A stretch of 64,000 nucleotides of DNA from Adineta ricciae (GCA_905250025.1 CAJNOJ010000057.1:401164-465163), one strand, 5' to 3'. Shown: positions 12,005-25,777, counted from the stretch's first letter. Numbers and translations: made by a program. The notes: generated from the letters alone by a model not told the origin.

Positions 12005-14617
12005 TGCAAAGATATTCAACTATGAAATGACTGTTTTGCGTTTTACACGACTTTTTTCTTTCTCTCAGTTTTAATTTCTCGGTGACACGTGGATAAACCA
12101 AAGGAAGATAAAACACTTACGCGTAGCGCAGCTGAAAAGTAAATTATGTACGCGTTCGACCCGTTTAGATATTTATCCAACAGCACATGTTCCGTGTGGA
12201 AAGCAACACTAGTGCAAACTACATTATTCTTGATCAAACCTGTACAACCGATGCTTCCGGTGTCTCCTCTGCTGTTATTAAACACACAGTAGCAATTTCT
12301 TTCTTTGATGTCATACTTATTGACTGAATAAAGTGTAGTAAATACACTTTCGCTATTCAATTTTTAAAGATTTGTTCATCACCGTTTCTATACATCGAAC
12401 ATATTTGCATATATATTTTCCAATCAAACAAACTTCTTTCATTCTTTCTTGTCGTGAAAGAATGCTCGTTTGTCTATCTTCTTTCCGTCCATTCTCGAAA
12501 CAAAATCACTGGACACCCGCTGCGTTCAAGACACAGACAAGTTCATCACACTCACTGTCTACTTACGACGACGACGACGTAACTAATGAAAATCGTACAA
12601 CTGTATTATAACTTTTCAAATCATCAGAACATTGTGAGGATCTGTTCCTCCCTCTTATTTTGATTAGCAAATGAGAGTAATATTGATTTAATCTACGTTC
12701 ATATGTATGCACACAATGTGATTAGTGTTATTATAATCGTCCAGACATGACTCAATTTTCGTTGTTTCTTTTACTCTCTATGATTTCTTCTCTCTCATAA
12801 CGTATATGTATGTGTACGATCAATTTCATCTTGAATATCAACTAATTTGACCACAATAGGTACACACACATAGACTTGATGATCACATTATGAATCGATA
12901 AAGATCAGCAGAAATAATAGCAGACTAAACATATGAATAAGACGGCCTACTCATATCTAATTGTAGTCATTGAGTAGGACAAACGATTCCACCCGACAGA
13001 CGCGTACACACATATAGTCATCAAGAAGAAAGAACTAATAAAAGTTGCTACTGCTATTACTAAATGTGAGCGTTCTTCTTCGATGATTATGTCTGCTAAT
13101 GATCTCGTCTTCCTTTCCGTTCCGACCGTTCATTCAAGGTTGAAAAGATTTTTCCATGTATATATGTATGTACCCAACCGAAAAGAAAAGAAAAGAAAAG
13201 AATAGAGAGAATCTTCTTAACACTCATACTTATTGACAATATATAGCATAATTTACTTTTCTCTTCACTGGTCGAACGTAAGTATTGCGATTGAATTAAT
13301 GATCGATTCCATTTGTGCCTCTTCAACAGTCGAATGATCAAGTAGCATAGACAGTTTAATTCTATTTTTCAATATCTCTGTCTGACCTTGAATCATTGTC
13401 ATCGAATAAGGATCAACGAGAAAAGATCACATATGATGAGACTAAAAGGGAATTATGATGTTTATTCTGTAATATGAGATCTATTAGTAAGTAGAAGTCT
13501 ACACATCAGTTAATTATATTTGAACTTCAGTTTCAAACTTCTATGATACTTTTCATGGTCGTCATGTCTATATTAACGTATGACATGCTTAGCTACTACC
13601 GATAATTATTTTTCAATAACGTGCGCACTTATTTGATGTGAGTGTGTGTGTTATGCATTGCATCATTTTGATTTCAACTCGATGTGTTTGTAGAAGAATG
13701 TCGATTAGCCTTCTTCTTCCCGTTCAGTTGACTTAGATGTGATGTGCGTGTTTGAACTGAACAACTTGTCGAATAGTTCATTTAGACAAGTGCACACTCG
13801 TTCTCAATCAGAATAGTAATCACGTACATTTTTCTTTCTCTCTTTTACCAGCTGTTTGTTGTTCACACCTGATCAGTCGATTCAATCGAAACATTGACAT
13901 GGTGATGAATATCGCCTGTGCAATGTGACGGATGGACAAATACTCCCCTATGTTCGGGAATGAACATAGGCTGCTCACAACCAGTAGTAGCAGTAGTGGG
14001 ATACGAACAAATTTAAGTGTATCTTTACGTAAGCGATCCTATCATACACTTGAACAAAGAAGCCCTTCATCTGTCTGTCAGAGAGAAAGAGAAATAAGGT
14101 ACAAATTAATAAATATGTGTAAAGAATAACGAACTAGAGAAAGAAAGAAGATAAAAAATATTGCAAACGTCTTGTTCGTTCTCTCTCGTTATCGATGAAG
14201 GGAGGAGAAACGGCAGAATTTTTTTCTTTCTCTCGCGTTCGCTTCTGATACAGTATATAAAAAAAAGGGGATTTTTCCTGTTCAGTCTCAATCTCTTTGG
14301 CCAGCATGGAACATAAGTATACGAGGAAGGTTTACGAGATTACATCACGGAGATCAGATCTATTTCTCTCTCATATGTCTATAAATGTGAGTAGCTGCGA
14401 GTTTCATTTATTCCCATTCAACTGAATGTATCAGACAACTTCACCCACTCCTATTTGTTTATATAATCATTGAGCGCATCCATACATCATGCCTAGATGA
14501 GTATTTAAGTGCGCTTCTGATTTATTTCATTCAGCTGATGTTTCTCCTTGTCTGCATTGTTTGTCGCGTGAAGATTTTTATATCGTCAATTCTCATGAAC
14601 TATTTTAGATATTAAAT
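12005..14617. other. Long intergenic region between divergent genes
   Basis: 2.6 kb without a convincing gene. Frames here are short and have no recognisable motif. It is AT-rich, with an (AAAAG)n stretch at 13181-13200. It lies between copy A of the W2-repeat gene (minus) and the discoidin receptor (plus), so regulatory elements of both are expected, but none can be named. Confidence 0.5.
13181..13200 (+). repeat. (AAAAG)n microsatellite
   Basis: Four perfect copies of AAAAG or its rotation at 13181-13200, preceded by TATATGTATGTA. Simple repeat, no function inferred. Confidence 0.7.
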
Positions 14618-17600
14618 ATGTCTCTCATATATATCATATTTATTTTCATACTGAGTAATGCTTCGTCAAACATAATCTTGTCAGACTATGGTAAGTTTCA
14701 ATGTGTTGAAGAGGACTAGAACACATCGACTCGTATATTTGTCTGATTTTCAGAACAATGTAATGCACCATTAGGTATGGAGTCAGGCTCAATTTCAGAT
14801 AGTGATTTGACCTCTAGTTCAACGCACGATATGAGCAGTGTTGGCCCTCAAATGGCAAGGTAAAATCACCAGTTTGCTTTTTTTAATAATGAATTGAACA
14901 CGAAAGGAGAGAGAGAGAGAAGAAGAAGAAGAAAAAAAAGCAAGATCGATTGATCAAATCTGACACTTGATGAAGTTGATATAACATTTATTTTATTTGA
15001 AATAGGATACGCATTGAATTAGAAGGAGGAGCTTGGTGTCCAGATAAACCTATTGGACCGAAATCGTATGAATATATCCAAATTGAATTACATAAACTCT
15101 ATTTTATCAATGCTATTGAAACTCAAGGTCGCTTTGACAATGGCCAAGGAAATGAATTTGCTGAGTATTATCAAGTTCAATATCAACGAGAGAACAATTC
15201 ATCTCATTGGATCAATTATTACGAGAAAAAAACTAATAAAACTGTATGAACATGATTATTATTAGTTTTGAACGTGACCGATTATATTTCTCCTTGTACA
15301 ATAGATTCTCAAAGGGAACATGAATACTTATTCTGCTGAAAAACATTTTCTGTCTCCTGCAATCATAGCCGCACGAATTCGAATTATCCCGTTCAGCGCG
15401 CGTTGGCGCACTATATGTATGCGAGTTGAACTTTACGGATGTCCCTTTCCGGGTAAGGCAATTCAACTGAATTCTTCTATCATTTAGTATTTACTTCTTT
15501 TTTTTTCAAGATGGTGTTATATCATATACAACTTCACCAAGTATTGACAAAGATCATGTTTATGATGGTAGGTCAATCTCTGCTTTTTTTTCTTCCATGT
15601 TATTTTGCTGCTTTTAGGTGGATTAGGAAAACTAACGGATGGAATTATCGGTAGCGATGAGAGTGCATGGCTTGCATGGAATAAATCACCTGCGAAAATC
15701 GACTTTTATTTCGATACGTATCGTCAGTTCTCAATCATTCGAATCTATTCGATGAATAATAAATATCGTTCGATTGAAATTAAATTCGATGATAATCCAC
15801 CAATTGTACATAAAGCGACACCGATTGCTACATCAATATCCACGATTTTTCTCGATACAATCAACCTTGATAACTATGCAACGATGACCATTGGTAAACA
15901 TGTTGAGGTTCTGGTAGAATTCGATAATGAATTTCTATTTTTGACCGAAATTAAATTTGATAATCAACCGACAACGATGGCGGAAATGCATACAATAACA
16001 ACAACTTGTGAAACACGTAAGTAACTCGAATGGAATCGAAGGTCTGCAGATAAGAAATCAGACTTTCGAAAGTTAATTATTCGGATTACATAATAAACAT
16101 CTTCTCTTATCCGTTTAGCATGTCTGGTATCTTATAATAATCTCACGTTGATAACCTCATCACCAGCGGTATCCCTCCACACATTAGAATGGTTAACAAT
16201 GGCGATTATTTTGATTTTATCACTATGTTTCATACTCCTTATTATTTTATTGATACTTCGCATTCGTCATCGTTGTCTACGTAAAAAGAACAATCTTTAC
16301 TATAAATGTTCTCAGTTAATTAACTCTACAAATGGTTCAGCAGTTGAAAAAGATCCGAATCAGAATACAAGAAAGAATCCTTATGATGATTTATCACCTG
16401 TCGAGTCCTACCTTTATCCAATAACGTCGACATCATCTTTAATAAATCCGAGTTCGCCATCCTCCCTCTTCAAAAACGAGCAATATGCGATCATTGATGG
16501 AAATGCCTACACACATCTTCCGACGAATAACGTAAAACAAAGATGTAATCGTGATTATGTAATTCTTTGTTTCCTTTTAGACATTTCATTACGCATCACT
16601 GGACATCGGTCAAGTTCCTTCGAAATTAGTCACGCTCTTTGATTGTATTGCACTACGAGAAAGCATTCCATCGAAAGTTCCAGATACACTTCCACCGTTT
16701 ATTGACGAATCGAAACTGTACACTCTATGCAAAATATCCGAATCAAAATATGGAGAGATTATACTCGGTAAATACGCGTCGCGACCTGTTTTGATTAAAA
16801 TAGTAAAAAAGAATTTTCTCGATTCAATCAGGTAAAATCGACGGATAAAGGCAATTCTTCTTGATTTAATTACAAATGTTTTTCTCTAGACAAAAGTTTC
16901 TATCGGAACTGAAGATTCTTGCTCGTTTGAACCATCATAATCTCGCTTGTATATGTGCTGTACAACTGGATTTACTTTGTCTAGTTCAGGAACATTCAGA
17001 TTTTGGAACCTTGCAGAACTACTTTCGTACTCAAGTCAATGATACAACGTTTCAAAAGTAAGAAAAACCAACGATCGTCTTCTTTAGTTGAAGATTTACC
17101 TATCTCTATCTCTAGAAAAAATATTTATTTTTCTCATCAATTATCCAATGCATTGGAATATCTCTCTGATCTAAACATCATTCATAACGATGTCGCTGCA
17201 AGAAACTGTTTATTTTACCCTGATTATTCAATAAAATTAACTGATTGTGCAATTGCTCTACCACAATACGAGAAGGAATATTGGATATGTACAAATGGTG
17301 ATAAACTTCCCTTGAGATGGATCGCACCGGAAGCATTAACTGTAAGCAATTCGCTTGAAAAAGTTCTTTCGAATTGTTAAACTTTCTCTTCGATTTCAGA
17401 ACAACACAACTATAAAATCTGATATTTATTCCTTTGCTGTTACTCTATGGGAATTCTGGTGTCGATGTTCCACTCTACCGCATGCATCGTTAACCAACGA
17501 AGATCTCTATCAATATTTAGTCATGCGTCAGTCCTCGTACAAGATTGAAAATCCGAATGTCTCAATGTTTCGTTTGTCTCAACCACCGGAATGTCCCAAG

Positions 17601-17705
17601 GAGATCTATGATCTCCTATGTGAATGTTGGCACATCGATGGAAATAAACGTCCACATATATCGGACATCGCCCTCTATTTTCGACGTCAAATCAATGTTT
17701 CCTAG
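14618..17705 (+). CDS. Discoidin domain receptor-like protein with atypical tyrosine kinase domain
   Basis: Multi-exon receptor of about 850 residues. A signal peptide (MSLIYIIFIFILSNASS) is followed by an F5/8-type discoidin domain (QCNAPLGMESGSISDSDLTS .. ARIRIELEGGAWCP .. RIIPFSARWRTICMRVELYG). A second DS-like domain (TDGIIGSDESAWLAW ..) comes next. A transmembrane helix lies at about 16190-16260 (WLTMAIILILSLCFILLI), then a short juxtamembrane region and a C-terminal kinase domain. This is the DDR1/DDR2 order; DDRs bind collagen. In the kinase, the Lys (VLIKIV), the alpha-C Glu (FLSELKIL), HxD Asp and catalytic-loop Asn (HNDVAARNC, 17183) and APE are kept. However, the Gly-rich loop reads SESKYG instead of GxGxxG, HRD is HND, and DFG is DCA (17243-17251). 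It may be a pseudokinase or a low-activity kinase. The stop is TAG at 17703-17705. Confidence 0.85.
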
Positions 17706-17841
17706 CAATGATATCCCTCTTTTTTCTCGTTGTACATGTGTATTTGTCTACAGATGAAAACTTCTATTGTAAAACGAAAAAAAAAATCATTAGTCTATTC
17801 TACGAACGAGAATCAAAAGTAGAATTCTACAAAACTTCTAT

Positions 17842-19296
17842 TCACAGTTCCGTGCTTGGCTCGGTCACTTGCGAGCGCGGTAATTTTGAGCTTGCGGAGG
17901 AATAGGCAAGATTTTCATTGCCCATCGGTATATTTTTTCCAGCGTATAACAAAGCCGGATTTGCATCACTGAATGTCGTGCGTGGACGATGATAATATCG
18001 AACGTATTCTTCATAAGTCTGTCGAATACGTTTACCTGTCGGATCGACGAATTCTTTCTTCATTGTATTGCCAGTCGGACGTATTTCTCGAATGAGTTGA
18101 TGATTCGCCGTTAAGTCATACCATTCATTTCGAATATAAACCGAACAATCGCGTAAACAAGCCCATCGATTCGGACAACAAGGTAAACAACCACAATACC
18201 AGAATGATGTGCACGCTTTTCGTGATGAATCTCGAATCGTACGCATGAGAAAGAACGATAACCACGGGTTGATAGCACGATTGATTAAACGAAGAGTTAT
18301 CAATGGGATATCGATTGCATATAGAATATTTTGTGACGATAAGTTCGATTGAATGTCTGGGTTATAAATACGAACCAGACGATAGATATAATAAGGCAAT
18401 TGACAAATAATAAACACAAGCACGTATAAAACAACCTAGAAAATAGAATGTTAATTTGACATTTACAATCGCATTTGAACATCGCTTACCATTTTGAACA
18501 TGTTCGGATGTTCATCATCGTACGCTTTGAGATCGAACTGTTTATATGTGTCAATATCCAATTCAGTCAAATCAGTGTTGGCATTGGTTCTGTACTTATG
18601 TGATTTCGGTTGTCGGTGGACAACAAAGCGAATGATTAATAAAACAATCATCAAAAATATGGGTAAAGCATTGCCGAAGATGAAGTCCAACAGGTAAATT
18701 GTTTTAATTGGTAGCTGAACATTTTGTAGATCTAGCCAAGCTAATTCATTAATCTGTGTTTTATTCAATGTGCATTCATATGAACCGTAATTCAATGATT
18801 CTAATTGTTGATCGAAGAATAAGATCGGAATTAAAGCATAGCAAACAGCAAGCCAAAGCGAGAGTACGATGCAGATGCCTGTTATAAAACGACGGAGACC
18901 ATAACCACATTTCTTACGTTTAACACAACGATCAAGACATAAAAAGACGATTGTATAAGCGAGAAGAAAGTCCATTATACGTAATATGTACATTTCTGAT
19001 TTACACCATGAATCGTTCAGCCATTTGCCACCATTTAAAGCGAAATGCTCACCTAAGTCGGCGAATGAAACCATTTTGACAAGGTAAAATATCGACGACC
19101 ATATTGTCCCTTCGACAATCAGATTCCAAACTAAGACATGAATACTTTTTCGTCCGTAGCGATCGGTACTAACGCATAACGAATAGAAATTCAAGACATT
19201 TCCAATGAGAGCAAAGGCAACGATGATTGTATAAACAATTGGTACGATGACACGAATGGGATACGCAATTTGAGGAAATATTTGGTCACTTGCCAT
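17842..19296 (-). CDS. Class A (rhodopsin-like) G-protein coupled receptor
   Basis: Two exons (19296 to about 18491, then about 18434-17842) give about 460 residues with seven hydrophobic segments. Class A hallmarks are TM1 GNVLN, a TM3 Cys (SWCKSEMYILR) paired with an ECL2 Cys (SYECTLN), the end of TM3 as LDRC in place of DRY, TM4 Trp (SLWLAVCYALIP), TM6 FIICQLPYY and TM7 NPWLSFF in place of NPxxY. The TM2 acidic residue of the LAxxD motif is not kept in its usual context (VWNLIVEG). A Cys-rich post-TM7 segment (CGCLPCCPNRWACLRDC) could be palmitoylated, and a long polar tail follows. The ligand is unknown; a peptide receptor is plausible. The gene is tail-to-tail with the discoidin receptor, with only 136 nt between stop codons. 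Confidence 0.8.
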
Positions 19297-20624
19297 GAAA
19301 TATTTGTCAGCAGAACGAATTTATTTGTACAAAAGAACAGTAACTAACGTTGAATACATTACTTGGGTATGCAGTGTACTATGATCAAGAATAAACTTTT
19401 TTATTTGCCTTCAGCTCGTCGCCTGCCTAGTGCTGACTCATATACGCACACACACACAAATCTGTCTTGATTTTATTCTTCGTCTTTTTTCCTCATCGTC
19501 TGACGCGTTTAGTATTCTTCCCTTCATCTTTCTTTTACCATTCGCGGTTTAATGTCTTAAATGCAGGTAAGAATTTTTCTCTCCCCTTCTCCTCTGTTCT
19601 TCGTTCTTTTTCTTTTACACAGCAATGCCAACCGAGAAAAATGTTACCGCATCAGTTCTACATACAACAATTTAATGCAAAACAGGACACACACACACAC
19701 ACGCATTAACTGTTGAATAGAACTGAGATGGAAGATAAAATACTCATTGATTTCAAGGTTTTGTTGATAGTCAACAATATGGTAAATTATTATGGATAAA
19801 TTTAACATCAATCGTTCGTGTTTCATCTACTATCTCACCTTGAGAAATCAACTTTAACCGATAGTCTCATTAAGAACAAGAACATGACTAAAGGTGTTAC
19901 TTGTGTATGTCGTATATACAGCGGCAACAAAGAAATCTGACGTTTTTTTCGTGCAATATAATAGGTCATTCTATGATAATCTTATGTAAAACACATTCAC
20001 TTCTTTTTCACTAACGAAGGCCATTAATAAATATCATACACTCACCGAAGGTGAGGATAAGGATCTATATTGCATGCATGTGTGAAGCTGGAATACCTTT
20101 GTCTAAGTCAAATCATTTTAAAGTGTTCTAACCTTGTTCGATTTCACAGATTGTATCGGTTTCAAGTATCAATAATGAAAGCGATATCACCACAGGAAAC
20201 CATCGTGTATGGACACGAGATCATCATCAAATTTCGTCTTCGACGTCTCCTATATGCGTCTGAGAAGCAGAGCGACGTTAAAATATTCTCCAAGATGTCA
20301 CTAGTGTGACGATCGGATAATATGAATGGCAAAGTACATTACCTAATGAGAGAAATTCAAACCAATAGCCGACAGAATGAATATTTTTATTATTTTGAAG
20401 TTTCAGAATGGTCTTCTCAGATGAATAATCATCAGTATATTTCGTATAGATTTACATGTCTTTTCTGCTTAGTCAATATTTATTCGTTGCTAAGTCATTT
20501 CGTTTGTTGACTAAATTACTTCATATTTAGATGCTTCTCATCTGATGATATTCATGTGTATTTCGCTGTGATTATGGATGTCGGTTGCTAGTTGGTCAAA
20601 TCATCGATAAGATTATATCGGAAG
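19297..20624. other. Divergent intergenic region
   Basis: Between the first GPCR (minus) and the TMEM63-like gene (plus). No gene is recognised. A (CA)n microsatellite lies at about 19687-19702. Short frames here have no motif. Confidence 0.5.
19687..19702 (+). repeat. (CA)n microsatellite
   Basis: Eight CA/AC dinucleotides in a row. A shorter run is near 19446-19458. Simple repeats. Confidence 0.7.
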
Positions 20625-23600
20625 ATGAATGCTGAAGATAAACTAACGACACCGATTCGTGTATCATCCTTGATCGGTGACAAATTGCCGTTGATCACTC
20701 GGGATGATTGTTCATACTATGGTCGAATGAATAGAACCGGTTTTGGCTTGATCAGATCTTATGAAGGAATTCCGGAAAATCTTCTTGTGAATATAGTTGT
20801 GTCGGCGGTATGAATAATAGATTCCGAATAAAATTTCATGTAAAGTAAACTTTAGGTACTTTTGTTACTCTTCGTGTATCTACGACGTCGTTTTTCCGAT
20901 TCGAAAAGCATCGATGATGGCACAGAGTAAGATCGATGGAATGATTCGTATGGTAGATACATATTGTCTTTTCTTCTAGAATATCAACACTTCTGTATGG
21001 TCAGAGTACTCCGTTTCGAAATGTCGTTCGTGATGTAAGTTAATTTTCTAACTCATCACTGATCATTGATGTTCATTTTCGCAGGACAATGAGTCATGTC
21101 TCCATCGATATTTTGTGGTAACTAGAAAAACTATTCTTGTCTATAAAATATTTGATTGCTCTTTTACTCTTAGACACGGTGGCTATGGATTCGCGATCTG
21201 TTTATTATCAGGTATTAATAAATAACGACTTCTTGCAATTTCTGTTTTTCATTACGATATTTTCTTTCTAGTGATTGGGATGTCTATCGAAGTTGCTCAC
21301 CAGACGCATATTATTATCTATTATTTCATACATATTTAATTGCATATTTACTTTTTATAACAATCTTTTCGTTAACGATTATTCTACCAGTTAATTTTCA
21401 AGGAACACAAGGTAAAATACTTACCGACATCGAATTTCATTACTAGCGATTCTCTCTCTTTCAGGAACAACCGAACAAAAATTTGCTCAATCAACAATTG
21501 CTAATCTTCCTCCTAAGTACGAATGATCTTTTCTTGTTGAAACCATTCGCAACAACAACATCATCTTTTAGTTCACCCTTACTTTGGTTTCATGCATGTG
21601 CATCGATCATATTTGTTATTGCCGGTATTATCGTTGCTTATTTGTATACAAATGCAACGCGATACTATGCGACAGAAGATATGGTATGTAAATCCGCTAT
21701 TGCTTTCAGTGTACATTTTGTATCGATTGAATTAGTACGAAGACGAAGAATCAAAAGAAAAAGTAGAGTTTCGCGTTGTTTTGTAGCGTTTATTGTTGTT
21801 CGATTCTAGTTATAGGCATGTTGTTTTCTTCGAAGTAGATAATATACTCACTAGTATTCAATATAGCCGTTCATAATATTAACTCAGTTTCTTTTGTATT
21901 TAGGCCAGTCGAACATTGATGGTGCGCGGTATTCCGCATGAAGCATGTGACGAAGACAAGCTCAATGAATACTTTCGGTTAGTTGAGAAAGCACTTTAAT
22001 AGTGAATTTTATTGTGTCTTCTCAGGGAAGCGTATCCAACGCTTTATATTACTCATTTAACTTTGGCGTATAACATAGCTCAATTACAACATGTTTATAA
22101 GCGTCGGTAGGTTTCTCATTAGCAAATCTAAGTTCGAATGTGGTCGAATTTTCCATGTTTACAGCGAACTTAATCTTCGTATTTGGCAACAGAGTAAGAA
22201 AATGTATCAAGAAAGTGGTAAACGACCGGTAGTATATAACAATACATGTGGACAGATGTGTGGCGTAAGTAAAACTGGTTGAATCTATTTGGAAGTTTCA
22301 AGATTTCTATGTTTGTTTGATTTAGTGCTGTGCAAAGGAGGTCTGCTTTAATCAGTATGAATTTACAGATTGATAATTTACGTTCGAATCATAGGTTGAT
22401 GCAATTGAGTATTATGAAAAACTATACAATACATACAAAGATCGTGTGGAGGATGAATACTTGCATGTTCGACAGAAAAAATGTGGTTTAGCGTTTGTTA
22501 CATTTGCAACACCAGAAGAAGCACATCGGTAAGTTGGAGTGCGTAACTATTTTGTAATTTTACTGTTGTATCTGTTTGATTTAGAGTTCGTTCGAGTTTT
22601 CAACCAACATGTTTTGTACCAGATCGTCGACCGAAAACATCCACAAGCAATTCTATAGGTGTTCATGAATGGACTGTTGGATTCGCTCCAAGTCCTAAAA
22701 ATATCATTTGGTAAAAGTTGCTCTTTTCGACACCTGTGTTTCTAATTCGCTTTCATCTCTTAGGAAAAATATCCCGATGAGTGAAATTAGTCATTGGTTT
22801 CGCATCATCGTCGTCAATATCGTAAGTGTTGCTTAATCGATAAGAAACCTATCAATGCTGGCTTTTACTTTAGATTCTCGTGTTTTTCATGATATTTTTA
22901 ACAACACCATCGGTTGTTTTGAGTACCATAGATAAGATCGCGAATAAATACCGTTCAATCGATCCATTAAAACGAGTTACGAAACAAATACAAGTTCCGG
23001 TTTTCCTAACATCTGTCATGCCTGTCTTGTTATTGCGTATATTTGCTGCCGCTATGCCGTCGCTTGTTAGCGTCACATCGCTACTGGAGAAGCAGTGGAA
23101 AAAATCAGCATTGGACAAATCGATGATGATTAAACTGTTTGTTTTCTTAGCCATGATGATCTTGATTCTGCCATCGTTAGGACTAACGAGTATCGAAGGT
23201 TTTCTTCGTTGGGTATTTGAAAATGAAGAAGGCGTTGCACATAACAGTCGAATTCGTTGGATGTAAGTGACAAGCGATTGCAGACAGTTTGAAAATAAAC
23301 ATTATTTCATTTTACTATGATTAGGTGCGTGTTTTTACCGGATAATGGTGCATTTTTTGTTAATTATATCATCACATCTGCATTTATTGGAACTGCGATT
23401 GAGTTGTTACGTTTAGCTGATCTTGTCTTTTACATCTATATTATTGTTACAGCTAAATCAACTGCAGAACGACGTGTTATTCGACATGTAAGTATCGCAA
23501 GATTTGACTTCTTTGAATAGAGTGTGAATCGTTTCAGGCATTACAATTTCCGTTTCGTTTCGGTGTGCAATATGCTTGGACATCTGCTGTTTTCTGTGTT

Positions 23601-24804
23601 ATTGTTGCCTATTCAATTGCTTGTCCGTTAATAACGCCCGTTGGTAATAATTCATCTCGTGATTTCTATTGCATCTCTAAGAAATCCGTTTCAGGTTTAA
23701 TCTACCTTCTTATAAAACGTGCAGTAGACAAATACAATCTTGTATTTGTGTATGATACAGAAATCGCAGATAAAAGTGTTCATCGTCTAGCAGGAAATTT
23801 CATTATCGTTGCATTGATCATTCAGCAATTGACGTTGCTATTCTTTGTTCTTGTTCGCTCAGGTTTGTTAACATTGAAAGACTCACATTCAAATCAATGG
23901 AATCTTTTTTTTTCAAGAAACATTAACCTATCTATCCATGACACTATTAGGCAGTTTTATTTTGACTGGTAAGCTTGATTTTTGTCAGAGAATATCTTTT
24001 ATCATCAAAATGTTTCTTAGGTGGGATCTATTTTGGTTTCTCATGTTTCGATTGTTGTGGTCGGTGGAGTTCACGGAAATATTCATTATCAACATCAGTC
24101 ATACCCGAGGTCAGCACTTATTTTCTCCCATTCACGATTCGATACAAACTATTAAAGAAACTATTCGGAAGAGTAAGAAATGACCGACGGAGAAGAAAAA
24201 CAACATATCAGTTCGATTTTGCACCTTTTTTTTGGAACGGGTAAACGGCTTGCTTATGTAAAAATAGCAGAATTCGTCTAGAACTACGGAAATAACATTC
24301 GTTATAGTGTCGATAATCTGATTAGTGTTCAAAATCTAGAGCTAGTCCGTCGCGACGACTTCTGCTATGTAACGAAGTTCGATGACATGAACTATTTTGC
24401 ATTATAATTTCCTGCTTACAGGAGTTTGTTTGTTTCTACACTTCGGCATTTTCTAATCGAAACTATTTTACACTTTCAGTCAGGAGAAAATCGCCAAAAA
24501 TTAGATGAACTAGGTGAACTGGAAGAAATTGAAGGCCGCCAGAACAAACAACGTGCTACCTCGGTAATTATCATTGTTTCTAGGCATCATGTTCTTTCTT
24601 ATAATTCACTCACTTTTTTAGCATTATATTCCAACGATATTAAACGCATGTATTGAAGAATTTGATATTCCACCAAGTCTAACGAAAATTCGTCGATGTT
24701 CGATACGTGACCCAACACAAATTGGTCTCTACGGAACAGTCGATCCAACTACTCAGCCGATGGTGGTTGGAACTGGTGATGAGAATGACTTGCTCATAGA
24801 TTAG
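20625..24804 (+). CDS. TMEM63: TMEM63/OSCA (CSC1-like) mechanosensitive ion channel
   Basis: Many small exons separated by about 50-60 nt introns build a protein of roughly 770 residues with about eleven hydrophobic helices. The order fits TMEM63/OSCA: an N-terminal TM after an extracellular start (LLVNIVVSAV..LLLLFVYLRRR), TM1-2 (FHTYLIAYLLFITIFSLTII-LPVNF), a cytosolic RRM-like insertion (RTLMVRGIPHEACDEDKLNEYF .. CGLAFVTFATPEEAHRV), and the pore-helix region (VNIILVFFMIFLTTPSVV, PVFLTSVMPVLLLRIF). Family members are osmo/mechanosensitive cation channels in plasma or endolysosomal membranes. The start is the ATG at 20625, the first in frame. The stop at 24802-24804 follows an acidic tail (DENDLLID). 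The next gene in the same direction starts 244 nt downstream. Confidence 0.87.
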
Positions 24805-25014
24805 ACAAAAATCTCTAAATAGGACTTCCCTATTTTATCGTTGTGCTTGTTGTGCTACTCAAGTATTGTATGTCAATGTGTTATACATCGATTATAATCG
24901 AAATTTTTGACAGAAACACTACTCAAATATTTGTTGTTGTTGTTTTTCTTTTTTCTAGTGAATAGTTGTGGTGGTACTTCACGATATCTGTATTTTAATC
25001 CGTATTTTTCATCA

Positions 25015-25020
25015 TTTCAG
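25015..25020 (+). promoter_or_regulatory. Acceptor-like site before CMSS1 (candidate trans-splice site)
   Basis: A pyrimidine-rich tract ends TTTCAG, with AG at 25019-25020, 28 nt before the CMSS1 ATG. No partner 5' exon with coding potential is seen, so it fits a leader intron or a spliced-leader acceptor. Confidence 0.4.
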
Positions 25021-25048
25021 ATTTTCGAACTCCTCGATTTTGATTCAA

Positions 25049-25777
25049 ATGGCGGATGACCTGAATGATGATGATTATTATCTTCAAGAAGAAGTTGGAC
25101 CACAGGAAACGGAAGAACCAACGGAGAAAAAAGTGAAAACAAAGAAGAATCAGAAGAGTTCGACAATAAAGCGCGCAGTTGGCACATATTCTGATCTAGT
25201 TTCTACCATCCGTATTCATTACAAGAAAACGAAAAGTCAGTATGAACTTGATGAAGTAATTTCCATCTTCAACTCATCGATTTCTGCTCCCGTGCCATCG
25301 TCAATTCAATTACGTCTTGATGAATATCTGAATGAGTTGATTCCCAAGAGTAAATGGTCAAAACAATCGGAATTATCATCGGCACCCGTAGTTTTAATAA
25401 TAGCGCAATCAGCATTACGTTGTATTGAATTAGGCAAGATGCTCAAGAATTGTTCTTCTGCAAAACTTTTTACATTTCATTATCTCTTTGCTAAGCACAA
25501 AAAGCTTTCGGAGCAAATTGAATTGCTCAACAAACCAACGACGCTGTTTAATATCATCATTGGTACACCGAAACGCGTCGATGATGTTCTCGATGGCAAC
25601 TGTTTGAATATGAAACGATTGAAATTCGTTCTGATCGATTGGAATTACCAAAATATCAAACAGCAACGTTTAATTGACTTGAATCAGTTGAAAACGGAAC
25701 TTTGTCATTTGTTATGTGAACAAAAAGTTTTGTTTAACCGATTTTTCAAAGAAAAAACTCAAATAGGCCTGTTCTAA
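25049..25777 (+). CDS. CMSS1: CMSS1/Cms1-like ribosomal small-subunit biogenesis protein
   Basis: Single exon, 242 residues. An acidic N-terminus (MADDLNDDDYYLQEE) is followed by a Lys-rich stretch and then a degenerate DEAD-helicase-like Rossmann half. That half contains APVVLIIAQSALRCIELGKM, TLFNIIIGTPKRVDDVLD (the GTPxR-like motif of DEAD proteins) and LKFVLIDWNYQN in place of the DEAD-box strand. This matches CMSS1/yeast Cms1, a nucleolar factor tied to the small-subunit processome; like those, it has no ATPase motif I. The stop is followed after only 31 nt by the NADAR start, suggesting co-transcription. Confidence 0.8.
   Translation: MADDLNDDDYYLQEEVGPQETEEPTEKKVKTKKNQKSSTIKRAVGTYSDLVSTIRIHYKKTKSQYELDEVISIFNSSISAPVPSSIQLRLDEYLNELIPKSKWSKQSELSSAPVVLIIAQSALRCIELGKMLKNCSSAKLFTFHYLFAKHKKLSEQIELLNKPTTLFNIIIGTPKRVDDVLDGNCLNMKRLKFVLIDWNYQNIKQQRLIDLNQLKTELCHLLCEQKVLFNRFFKEKTQIGLF

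Noticed and set aside
12043..12611. Frames on both strands just upstream of W2-repeat copy A
   Set aside because: No recognisable domain, no consistent splice continuation and low-complexity composition; treated as intergenic.
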